Shown: positions 1 through 8,400 of the stretch, in pieces
How the letters are laid out: each line of letters starts with the position of its first letter
How positions within the stretch are numbered: the stretch's first letter is position 1
Made by a program: the position numbers and the translations under genes
The notes under the pieces: generated by a model
The model's database searches: none
Told to the model about the DNA's origin: nothing
What the model saw: the letters and a program-made list of their open reading frames with translations, nothing else
From: an uncultured Lachnospiraceae bacterium
GTDB taxonomy: Bacteria > Bacillota_A > Clostridia > Lachnospirales > Lachnospiraceae
Assembly: GCA_910587495.1 (NCBI GenBank)
Contig: CAJUMT010000055.1
Location: 1 to 17,722 of the forward strand
DNA length: 17,722 bases
Direction: 5' to 3'

Positions 1-857
1 TTTTAGACGAGGAATTTCCGGAAGCGGCGATGATCTCCGAGTGGGGACAGCCGGACAGAAGCTTACGGTCCGGCTTCCATATGGATTTTATGCTGCATTT
101 TGGCCCCAGCCATTATACGGAGCTTTATCATGAAGAAAACCCTTATTTTTCCCGCAAAGGCATGGGAGACTCCAAAGCGTTTATTGATTATTATAAGATG
201 TGTTATGAGCCTACCAACGGTAAGGGAATGATCTGTGTTCCGTCCGGAAATCACGATATGGTTCGTTTATCCAGATATTTGGATGAGGAGGAGATTAAGA
301 TTGTATTTGCCTTCTTACTTTCCCTTCCGGGCGCGCCCTTTATTTATTATGGGGATGAACTGAGAATGAGATACCTGGACGCTGTCGTCTCTGCGGAGGG
401 TGGTTATCCGCGAACCGGTTCCCGTTCGCCGATGCAGTGGGATGACAGCCTGAACGCGGGATTCTCCCAGGCAAAAGCAGAAGACTTGTATATCCCCATC
501 GATCCCGATGACAATCGTCCGACAGTTAAAAAAGCGCTGGAAGATAAGGATTCTGTTTACCATACGGTAAAAGAGCTGATCCGGATTCGTCAGTCTACGC
601 CGGTCTTACAGAGCGAGGCGAAGATAGAGTTTGTTTTCTGCGAGGATCACGCCTATCCGCTTGCCTACCGCCGTACGGATGGTAAAGACAGCGTGCTGAT
701 CGTTATAAATCCTTCAGGGAAGGCGGCAGAGTTCTCATACGAAGGAAATTTGGGAGAAGTGTTATATCAAAATGGTGAAAATCTGAAGCTGGAAGACGGG
801 AAACTTATGGTTCCTCCGGCGACCGCGGTATATGTAAAAGAAGAGGCTGTCCGATAA
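1..857 (+). CDS. GH13 family alpha-glycosidase, C-terminal part (5' end outside window)
   Basis: This is the end of an alpha-amylase superfamily (GH13) enzyme, presumably cytoplasmic since it resembles alpha-glucosidases acting on imported malto- or isomalto-oligosaccharides. The reading frame is already open at base 3, so the true start lies upstream; 284 residues are visible. Conserved region III with the acid/base Glu appears as ISEWGQP (Glu codon 39-41) and region IV as SGNHDM (NHD at 249-257). The nucleophile (region II) and region I would lie outside the window. Then come the end of the barrel (PGAPFIYYGDE), the RSPMQWDD segment typical of glucosidase-type GH13 enzymes, and a small beta-sandwich C domain. 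The gene converges on a second GH13 gene and ends in a terminator that overlaps its stop codon. The family call is secure; exact substrate and subfamily cannot be told from this half. Confidence 0.9.
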   Translation, partial: LDEEFPEAAMISEWGQPDRSLRSGFHMDFMLHFGPSHYTELYHEENPYFSRKGMGDSKAFIDYYKMCYEPTNGKGMICVPSGNHDMVRLSRYLDEEEIKIVFAFLLSLPGAPFIYYGDELRMRYLDAVVSAEGGYPRTGSRSPMQWDDSLNAGFSQAKAEDLYIPIDPDDNRPTVKKALEDKDSVYHTVKELIRIRQSTPVLQSEAKIEFVFCEDHAYPLAYRRTDGKDSVLIVINPSGKAAEFSYEGNLGEVLYQNGENLKLEDGKLMVPPATAVYVKEEAVR

Positions 858-870
858 TGGGCAGCCTTTT
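844..870 (+). terminator. Bidirectional rho-independent terminator between two convergent GH13 genes
   Basis: A 9-bp stem (AGGCTGTCC at 844-852 with GGGCAGCCT at 859-867, one G-T wobble) encloses a 6-nt loop and is followed by TTTT on the plus strand. On the minus strand the same stem is followed by CTTTT. It therefore can end both the upstream plus-strand gene, whose stop codon lies in the loop, and the minus-strand gene whose stop is at 882-884. Confidence 0.85.
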
Positions 871-881
871 GATGATCCGTA

Positions 882-2546
882 TTACATTTCCAGAATCAAT
901 ACCTGGTATCCATATAGCGAGATCGTTTTACCTTCTTCGTCTATATCCGGATAGTTATTGAGCAACACTTTCTTATAAGGATAAAGAAGCGTTACCGACT
1001 GATCGTATTTTCTGTAATTTCCGATGACGAACAGCAGTTTATCGCCCTGGCGGCAGTAAGCCATGAGGTTGCGCCTTGTCTCCCAGAGGGGTTCAAAATC
1101 TCCGTATACAATAGTTTCTTTGTATTCCGGGTCTTTTCTAAGGGCGATCAGCTTCTTGTAGAAACTTCTGACAGATTCGGGATCGCCTGTCTGGGAGGCG
1201 GCATTGATGGAGGTATAATTCGGGTTGACTTTCAACCAGGGTGTGCCGGTGGTAAATCCGGCGTTTGCTTCATCGGACCACTGCATGGGTGTGCGGGCGT
1301 TGTCCCGGCTTATTTTGGCAATGCGGTTCAGTGCGTCTTTGGGAGTAAGTCCCGCATCTAAAGCTACCTGGTATTCATGTTTGCTGGAAATATCATCCAT
1401 TTCTTCAATGGAAGAAAAAGACATATTCTCCATGCCCAATTCCTGCCCCTGGTAGATAAAAGGGATGCCCCGCAGCATAAAATTCAGGGCAGCCAGCATC
1501 TTTTTGCTTTTGTCATTTAAATCTCCTTCAGGGATATAACGGCTGACGCCCCGGGGTTCATCATGGTTTTCAATGACATTGGAGAGAAAACCGATATTTC
1601 CGATTCTTCGCTGAGCCTCAAAACAGCATTTTTTATAGTCGTCCGGTGTGATCGGTTTCGTGTCGTACCATCCCTTTTCGCTGCTGCCAAAGATTGTTTC
1701 ATTAAAATCAAACATACTGGAGAAGTAGCCGTCTTCTCCGATAAAGTCTTTAAATTCTTCCGGTTTTTCGTTAAACACTTCCCCCACGGAAAACGCGTCA
1801 TATTTTTTGAAAGTGCGGTCGCGCATCTCCTTTAAAAATTCACCGATGCCTTCGGCGTCTTTCAGCATGGCTTCTACGCTGCAAAGCCCGTCCTCTCTGT
1901 CCGGTTCATAATTGCGGAACGGAAGGGCTTTTTTAATATTGATGATCGCGTCGATCCGGAAGCCGCCCAGTCCTTTATCCAGCCACCAGTTGATGTTTTT
2001 GTAGATTTCTTCTCTTACTTCGGGATTTTCCCAGTTCAGATCCGGCTGTTTCTTATGGAAGACGTGGAGATACTGTTTATTTGTTCCGGGAAGGTCGTCC
2101 CATACAGGGCCGCCGAAATAAGACCGCCAGTTGGTGGGGAGTTCTCCTTCTTTTTTATCCTTAAGATAAAAGAAACGCCCGTATTTCCCGTCCGGGTCTT
2201 CGCAGGCCTTTTGAAACCATTCATGTTCGTCGGAACAGTGGTTTACTACCAGGTCCATCAATATGTACATACCACGCTTTTTTGCCTCAGCAATCAGACG
2301 TTCCATATCTTCCATTGTTCCAAAACGCGGATCGATCTTATAATAGTCGGAAATGTCATAGCCCTGGTCTGCCAGAGGGGAAGCATAACAGGGAGAAAGC
2401 CATAAAATGTCCACGCCCAGATCCTTGAGATAATCCAGTTTGCTGATGATCCCCGGAATATCGCCGATACCGTCACCGTTGGAATCGTAAAAGCTCTTTG
2501 GATAGATCTGATAAGCTACTTTGTCGTGCCACCATTTCTTTGTCAT
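882..2546 (-). CDS. malL: Oligo-1,6-glucosidase / alpha-glucosidase, GH13 (MalL-like)
   Basis: A cytoplasmic exo-acting alpha-glucosidase of 554 residues, the usual length for oligo-1,6-glucosidases. It would release glucose from the non-reducing end of isomalto- or malto-oligosaccharides. The N-terminus has the metal-binding loop DSNGDGIGD (residues 21-29). Region I is DLVVNH (98-103), region II GFRIDA with nucleophile Asp199, region III GEVF with acid/base Glu256, and region IV ENHD with Asp329. The residue after the nucleophile is Ala200. As I recall, typical alpha-1,6-specific enzymes carry Val there, so the alpha-1,4/1,6 preference is uncertain. Start: ATG at 2546 with AGGAGA 10 nt upstream. 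It has its own sigma-A promoter at 2587-2615 and ends at the shared terminator at 844-870. The gene symbol is by family resemblance only. Confidence 0.92.
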   Translation of the reverse strand: MTKKWWHDKVAYQIYPKSFYDSNGDGIGDIPGIISKLDYLKDLGVDILWLSPCYASPLADQGYDISDYYKIDPRFGTMEDMERLIAEAKKRGMYILMDLVVNHCSDEHEWFQKACEDPDGKYGRFFYLKDKKEGELPTNWRSYFGGPVWDDLPGTNKQYLHVFHKKQPDLNWENPEVREEIYKNINWWLDKGLGGFRIDAIINIKKALPFRNYEPDREDGLCSVEAMLKDAEGIGEFLKEMRDRTFKKYDAFSVGEVFNEKPEEFKDFIGEDGYFSSMFDFNETIFGSSEKGWYDTKPITPDDYKKCCFEAQRRIGNIGFLSNVIENHDEPRGVSRYIPEGDLNDKSKKMLAALNFMLRGIPFIYQGQELGMENMSFSSIEEMDDISSKHEYQVALDAGLTPKDALNRIAKISRDNARTPMQWSDEANAGFTTGTPWLKVNPNYTSINAASQTGDPESVRSFYKKLIALRKDPEYKETIVYGDFEPLWETRRNLMAYCRQGDKLLFVIGNYRKYDQSVTLLYPYKKVLLNNYPDIDEEGKTISLYGYQVLILEM

Positions 2547-2586
2547 AGTATTGTTTTCTCCTGATTATTTTAATATAAGTCTTCTT

Positions 2587-2615
2587 ATGATAACCCATAA
2601 CGGAGTAATTGGCAA
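2587..2615 (-). promoter_or_regulatory. Sigma-A promoter of the minus-strand GH13 gene
   Basis: Reading the minus strand, TTGCCA (2615-2610) is separated by exactly 17 nt from TATCAT (2592-2587). The start point would fall near 2580, giving a leader of about 33 nt to ATG 2546. A short inverted repeat, ATAAG-N4-CTTAT at 2575-2588, overlaps the -10 edge and the start point and could be an operator; that is inference. Confidence 0.65.
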
Positions 2616-2639
2616 CTGGTGTTTTTAGCGGAATAACCA

Positions 2640-2668
2640 TTGAATATTTTCTCATAAATTGGTATGAT
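2640..2668 (+). promoter_or_regulatory. Sigma-A promoter of the MBL-fold RNase-like gene
   Basis: TTGAAT (2640-2645), a 17-nt spacer and TATGAT (2663-2668) make a near-consensus promoter. The predicted start point is about 2675, 36 nt before ATG 2711. It is back to back with the minus-strand promoter at 2587-2615; the -35 boxes are only 24 nt apart. Confidence 0.75.
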
Positions 2669-2710
2669 ATAAAAAAGAAGACTGTAAATAACCAGAAGGG
2701 GGTTGTATTT

Positions 2711-4306
2711 ATGAAACTTGGTTTTGTTGGCGCTAACCATGAGGTGACAGGAAGCTGTCATTACATCGAGGCCTGCGGAAAACATATCCTGGTTGACTGC
2801 GGAATGGAGCAGGGAAAGGATGTGTATGTGAATCAGGATATTCCGGTGCCTGATAATCAGATCGATTATGTGCTTTTGACCCATGCCCATATTGACCATT
2901 CGGGGCGGCTTCCGCTTTTGTACAAGAATGGTTTTAAGGGTGAAATCGTCTCCACCTTTTCCACTAGTGACCTGTGCAATATCATGCTCCGTGACAGTGC
3001 CCATATCCAGGAATTTGAGGCGGAGTGGCGCAATCGGAAAGCAAAGCGTTCCGGAGGCGAACTGTATGTGCCGCTGTATACCATCAATGACGCTATCGGC
3101 GCCATTGATTTGTTCCACCCCTGCGGCTATGAGCAGAGGATCGAACTATGTCCAGGCATCCATGTACGGTTCCGGGATGTGGGGCACTTGCTGGGGTCTG
3201 CTTCCATTGAGATCTGGATTGAGGAAGACGGCGTGGAGAAAAAGATCGTATTCTCCGGAGACGTAGGGAATACCAACCAGCCGCTGATCAAAGATCCGCA
3301 ATATACGGATACGGCGGACTATGTGGTCATGGAATCCACCTATGGCAACCGCACCCACAACGCCCCGCCGGATTATGTAAGCGAACTAGCCGGAGTGATC
3401 GAGAAGACACTGAAGCGCGGCGGCAATCTGGTGATCCCTGCCTTTGCCGTGGGGCGTACCCAGGAATTGCTCTATTTTATTCGCGAGATTAAAGAGAAGA
3501 AGCTGCTTAATTTTGACTTCCCGGTCTATGTGGACAGTCCGCTGGCCATAGAGGCTACCAACATTTTTAATAAAAATTTCCGGGCGTGTTTTGACGAAGA
3601 CGCCATGGCTTTGATCAAAGCAGGCATCAATCCATTAAGGTTCGACGGGCTTAATCTGGCCGTCTCCAGTGAAGAGTCCAAACGCATTAATTTTGACGCG
3701 CAGCCCAAAGTCATTATTTCCGCTTCGGGTATGTGCGAGGCCGGTCGTATCAAGCATCACTTAAAGCATAATCTCTGGCGCCCGGAATGTACGGTTCTTT
3801 TTGTAGGCTATCAGGCCCAGGGAACTTTGGGACGTGCGATCCTGGAAGGCGCGGAGTATGTCAAGCTCTTTGGCGAGACCATCGAAGTCCTGGCGGAGAT
3901 TACGAAACTGGAAGGCATTAGCGGTCATGCGGACAAGAACGGCCTGCTGCGCTGGGTCAAAGAATTTTCGCCGAAACCTCAGATGATTTTCGTCGTCCAT
4001 GGGGAGGATGAAACCTGTGACGATTTTACAGAATGCCTGAACAATGAGCTTGAGATTCCCGCTTTTGCTCCTTTCAGCGGTGCGATCTATGACCTGGCTG
4101 CAGGCGTATGGATCAAAGAGGGCGTAAAAGTTCCCGCAGCTTCGGAAAAGCCGTCAACCAAAAAGAAATCCGACATCTTTACCCGTCTTGTGGAGGCTGG
4201 CAAACGCCTTATGCAGGTTATCTACCACAACGAAGGCGGCACGAACAAAGACCTCACAAAATTTATCAATCAGATTCATTCTCTGTGCGACAAGTGGGAC
4301 AGATAA
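2711..4306 (+). CDS. MBL-fold/beta-CASP metallo-hydrolase, RNA-specificity domain protein
   Basis: A 531-residue zinc-dependent hydrolase of the metallo-beta-lactamase/beta-CASP group (CPSF73-like), expected to act on RNA as an endo- or exoribonuclease in the cytoplasm. Metal motifs in order: HAHIDH (58-63), VGHLLGS with His159, SGDVGN with Asp184, GHAD with His406, and VHGE with His430. The beta-CASP insert includes ESTYGNR (208-214), VDSPLAIEAT (274-283) and SASGMCEAGR (337-346). A roughly 55-residue Lys-rich helical C-terminal extension follows the catalytic core and is not a known motif to me. The start was set at ATG 2711, behind AAGGGGG at 8-nt spacing; an in-frame upstream ATG at 2609 precedes the promoter and is unlikely. 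The Rpn-like gene follows after a short gap, suggesting one transcript. Confidence 0.9.
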   Translation: MKLGFVGANHEVTGSCHYIEACGKHILVDCGMEQGKDVYVNQDIPVPDNQIDYVLLTHAHIDHSGRLPLLYKNGFKGEIVSTFSTSDLCNIMLRDSAHIQEFEAEWRNRKAKRSGGELYVPLYTINDAIGAIDLFHPCGYEQRIELCPGIHVRFRDVGHLLGSASIEIWIEEDGVEKKIVFSGDVGNTNQPLIKDPQYTDTADYVVMESTYGNRTHNAPPDYVSELAGVIEKTLKRGGNLVIPAFAVGRTQELLYFIREIKEKKLLNFDFPVYVDSPLAIEATNIFNKNFRACFDEDAMALIKAGINPLRFDGLNLAVSSEESKRINFDAQPKVIISASGMCEAGRIKHHLKHNLWRPECTVLFVGYQAQGTLGRAILEGAEYVKLFGETIEVLAEITKLEGISGHADKNGLLRWVKEFSPKPQMIFVVHGEDETCDDFTECLNNELEIPAFAPFSGAIYDLAAGVWIKEGVKVPAASEKPSTKKKSDIFTRLVEAGKRLMQVIYHNEGGTNKDLTKFINQIHSLCDKWDR

Positions 4307-4327
4307 GCAGAAAGGCGGTGAGTGCCG

Positions 4328-5308
4328 TTGAAAGCAGATACAGTTACAAAGGATTATGTAAAAGATGCGGGTGTGTTTGCCGATATTTTCAATTATTATA
4401 TTTATGGTGGGCGGCAGGTGCTCCTGCCGGAGCAGCTCACGGAGCGTGATTCCACTAAAATTGCATTGCCATATGGTGCGGACGGTGCTGTGGTTCCCGT
4501 CCAGAAATTTCGTGATGTGCAGAAGCTGTATGCCGCAATGACGGATGGAAAGATGGAATATGTTCTTTACGGTGCGGAGAACCAGGCGGAGATTCATTAT
4601 GCCATGGCTGTGAAAAATAATCTTTATGATGCACTGGAATACGCAGGGCAGGTGGAAGAGGCGGCTAAGTCACATCGGAAGGAAATGAAACGGAAAAAGG
4701 AGCAGGGGGAAACATTTGCTGAAGGAGACAGGAAAACGCCAAACACGGGTGAATTTTTAAGCGGTTTTTGGGCAAGTGACAGACTGATACCATCTATTAC
4801 GGTGACTATATTTTTCGGCTCAGAAGAGTGGGATGGGCCGTTGAGTCTGTTTGACATGATGGACGTCTCAGATCCGGATGTGCTTGCCTGCATGGACAAT
4901 TACCATTTGCGGCTGATCGCCCCGGCGCAGATGACGGACGATGAGATTATGAAGTTCCAGTCCAGCCTGCGGGAGGTCATGCTATTCATCAAGTATTCGA
5001 AGGACAGGGAAAATTTAAGCAGGGTGTTGGCTGCCAATGAAGAGCGTTTCCGAGAAGTGGAGCGCAGAGCGGTGGATGTGATTGAGGCGGTTACAAATTC
5101 AGGAATAAAATATAACGAAGGCGAGGAGGCGGTTGATGTGTGTCAGGCAATCCAGGAAATGAGGAAAGAGTCTGAACAGAAAAAAGCTCAGGAAATAGCT
5201 GGAAACTTGTATAAAATGGGATTTGATATTGAAAAAATAGCGCAGGCAGTTGGGTATGCTGTGGAAACAGTAAAAGGATGGCTTGGGTTTGAGGAATATA
5301 CTCCTTAA
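4328..5308 (+). CDS. Rpn-family recombination-promoting nuclease-like protein (PD-(D/E)XK fold)
   Basis: About 326 residues, resembling the Rpn/transposase_31-like family that is abundant in Lachnospiraceae. E. coli Rpn proteins are DNA endonucleases that promote RecA-independent recombination. Visible active-site pattern (numbering from TTG 4328): FRDVQK with Asp63, then YGAENQ with Glu84 and Gln86, the E-x-Q variant of the PD-(D/E)XK site. The segment IFFGSEEWDGPLSLFDM (residues 162-178) is a family hallmark. The C-terminus (MGFDIEKIAQAVGYAVETV) looks like the small helix-turn-helix tail seen in these proteins. The start is ambiguous: TTG 4328 has AGGCGG 9 nt upstream; GTG 4322 adds two residues but leaves only 3 nt. 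It sits 21 nt after the RNase-like gene and probably shares its promoter. Whether it is active as a nuclease is unknown. Confidence 0.82.
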   Translation: MKADTVTKDYVKDAGVFADIFNYYIYGGRQVLLPEQLTERDSTKIALPYGADGAVVPVQKFRDVQKLYAAMTDGKMEYVLYGAENQAEIHYAMAVKNNLYDALEYAGQVEEAAKSHRKEMKRKKEQGETFAEGDRKTPNTGEFLSGFWASDRLIPSITVTIFFGSEEWDGPLSLFDMMDVSDPDVLACMDNYHLRLIAPAQMTDDEIMKFQSSLREVMLFIKYSKDRENLSRVLAANEERFREVERRAVDVIEAVTNSGIKYNEGEEAVDVCQAIQEMRKESEQKKAQEIAGNLYKMGFDIEKIAQAVGYAVETVKGWLGFEEYTP

Positions 5309-5351
5309 GGCAGCATTCTTGTTAGTGGGAATAGACAATCAATGTTTAAAA

Positions 5352-5383
5352 GGGCTGTCGCACTGATTTTAGTGTAACAGCCC
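5352..5383 (-). terminator. Rho-independent terminator of the beta-helix protein gene
   Basis: GGGCTGT (5352-5358) pairs with ACAGCCC (5377-5383), with an inner CACT/AGTG stem. On the minus strand the stem is followed by TTTTAAAC, a proper U tract, and it lies just past the stop codon of the gene ending at 5409. On the plus strand the stem is followed by CCTTGC, so it would be weaker for the Rpn-like gene, which ends at 5308. Confidence 0.75.
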
Positions 5384-5408
5384 CCTTGCATCAGGTTATT
5401 TTACCATC

Positions 5409-8400
5409 TTAAAACCACAAAAATCCGCTGAATTTCTTCTTCCCAATCTTAAATTTCACCGTCACGGTTCCGCCATAACTGCCTTTTCCGCAGATGGTGA
5501 CGCTGGCCGTTCCCTTTTTGATATTATTTTTATAGCTGTCGGGCATAATTTCATAGGCTTCGCCATACTGGTCGGTGATAACCTTGCCGTTTATTTTTAC
5601 GGACTGGATCGCCGACGGATCCAGCGTTACGGGGTCTCCTGTATAGTCTTGGGGGAAAATACGGATTTTGGCTTTTCTGAAATCAGTTTCTGTGATCCGA
5701 TAGACAGTTTCCAGGTCTCCTCCGGCATACATGCCTTTTCCGGATACTTTCACTTTGATCAGTTCTCCGATCTGGGGCTGATCTTTTTTTGTAAGCGCGG
5801 TATCAGGATCTGTCAGGCGTACATAGACGATATTTTCATAGTCTTTTCCATATATCAGCCGGGTGCCGTCCGCATCGGTGAGGATGGGCGCGCTCATAAA
5901 CTTACCTGGCTTGTTCGCATATCCCATATCCGCGGCAAAGATTTTTACCGGCGAACTCTGGTCGTTCAGTGCTTTTGCCTCAACGGTAAATGGTTTTGTC
6001 AACGTCCCCTTAAAATTTCCTTTACCTTTGATGATCATTTGGGAGGTTGTCTGGCTGTATTTGTAACGGATTGTGTAGTCGGTTCCTTCCTTCATGGGAA
6101 CATCTTGGTATAGTAGTTCCGGCTTTGGTTTGCATCCGCCTTTTACATATTTAACGGTTATATCCTGTTCCAGTCCGCTGACGAGCCTGCTTTCTTCTCC
6201 TTCCAGGTCAAAGGGTGTGATTCGGAAAGTCTTTTTTAGGACGCCGGTACAGTTGTTGATGCCGGTTATGATAATGGTTGCTTTTCCGGCTGCAACATTT
6301 TTTTCGTAGGTAAGGCTGTAGTTGACGCCTTCCAACAGGTTTTCGCCCTTCAGGCTGACAGTCGGTTTCGGCGTATATGCAAGCCCGCTGTAAACAAGAT
6401 CCGTAAGCCCGGTTACATTTGCTTTTTTGATGTTTTTACCTGTGACTTTAAAAGTAACCGTCTTGGTTCCGGCATAATCGTTCTTTCCTGTAAGCGTTAC
6501 TGTGGCTGTCCCGATCGACGTATTGTCTTTATATTCTGCGTCGTAGTCCTGGCCTTCTATAAGGTCTTTTTTTCCTGCCTTTACGGTGAGAGCAGGTCTT
6601 ATCTCCTGTCCGTTCCAGTCGTCATAAGACTGTGCTTTGATCTTGGAGACTTTGACTTTGCTCATCAGTATGCGTTTTGTCACTGTAAGCTGTAAAGTCT
6701 TGCTGCCGGAGAAATTGCCGTTTTCTGTTGCGGTAAGGATGATCTCATAAGAGCCTTCCTCCCGGACAGTGTCCGTGTCCTGCCCCATAGATCTGTAGGA
6801 GACCGTGTAATCCTTTTTGTTTTTCAGCTTTTTGTTGTGATAAGATACCGTCGGCAGCGGCTTTTGCTCTTTGCCATTCCAGGATATGGTCAGGTCGTCT
6901 GCTTTCACCTCATCGCCATCCAGAGGCGCGGGCAGGATCTCGAAACTGCTTGTTTCTCTGCTGCCGTAATTGCCTTTTCCTTTCACGGTCAAAGATGCCG
7001 TTCCGGCGTTTATATTATTCTTATAGCTGACTGTATAATCCCGCTTTTCCAGAAGTTGTCTGTTTCCGCTGTATACGCGGAAGGACGGTCTGACGGCAGA
7101 ACCTGTATAGGTATAATGTTCCTCTACGCCTGCGATCCAGAGTCCGTCGGGAATGCCTTCTTCCGGAATATCGTCCGGCAGGACCTCGCCGGCATCCTCT
7201 GTTTTGGGGATACTTTCCGTGTAGGTGTCCTGGCATCTGGAACAGGTATAAAGCATGGTTCCTTCTGTTGCTGCGGTCGGGGGCTGAGTGATCTGGGCGT
7301 GGTAGTCATGCCCGAGAGCCGGAAGCGCCGTGCCGGGCGTGACGACCGCCCCGCAGGCCGTGCAGACGGTATCGCCTGTGTACCCTGTCTCTGTGCAGGA
7401 AGATGCTTTCACATTTTTTATTTCTGTATTTTCGTGGGTACAGTATTTTCTCGTAACCTGGACGGTCACGGATTCTGTTTCGTAGTTTCCTTTATCCTCT
7501 CCTGTATAGAAAGCCGTCGCTTCTGTGGGGACTCCTTCTGTCAGTTCCAGGGCTTTGGCGGTATCTTCCCATTTCCAGTTTTCAGGCAGCGTTACGTCGC
7601 CGATCTTCTGGCAGGCATAGGCAGCTTCCATGACATCGGGCGGCGTATTGGAAGGTCTGGGCGCTTTTTTTATACTCCACACCTTGCTGATTGGATTTGT
7701 GCCGACGAGCATATATTTTTCCGGGCTGTATCCGTCCGTCAATGTAAAGGTTGCCAAGGCAGTGTAATCCCCGGCGTAGACGGCGCTGTCACCGGTCTTT
7801 GTGACAGTCACTCCTTCGGGAATATCCCCTGTCAGAACCGGACCCTGGGTGTTGCCGTTATAGGTAAATTCTTCTGCTTCCCAGTTTATTTCGGATATAT
7901 CTATAAGCTTCACTACATGTACAGTCTGTGGTAAAGCGCTGTCTGTGTCCTCAATGATATGGGAGTCGCTGTCAAGATAAGCGCAGGCCTCGGCAAGCAG
8001 TTCCGCCACCGTACTGTTGTTTGAACGGACGGCGGATGTGCCTCCCTCGTAAGTTCCGCCCGAAAGAATGGCGGATCCGTCCTGATCTGTAAATATGCCC
8101 CAGCCATACTTTGAACAGGAGAATGTTTTTTCACTTTCATCAGATGCGATAATACTGCCGCCGTTGATCTGGACATTTCCTCCGGTTATGTGTATGCCAT
8201 AGTCATAGATCGAGTTGGGTCGGCTTGTGCCCGTAAAAAATGCTTTAACAACACCGCCGTTCAATACAAGGCTTCCTCCGGTTATGGATATTCCATAACT
8301 GAATCCCATGTAATTGCTGCAATGTCCGCTGATGGCGCCTCCATGGATCGTGACATTTCCATTTTGGGAAATTTTCATACCATAAACGCTGCCGCCACCC

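Noticed and set aside
2585..3118. 177-codon open frame on the minus strand
   Set aside because: It is antisense to the well-supported beta-CASP gene, crosses the mapped promoter region and shows no protein family pattern.
6837..7934. 365-codon open frame on the plus strand opposite the beta-helix protein
   Set aside because: It is a shadow of the repeat-rich minus-strand gene, has no ribosome binding site, and its Cys/Phe/Gly-rich composition mirrors the complementary codons.
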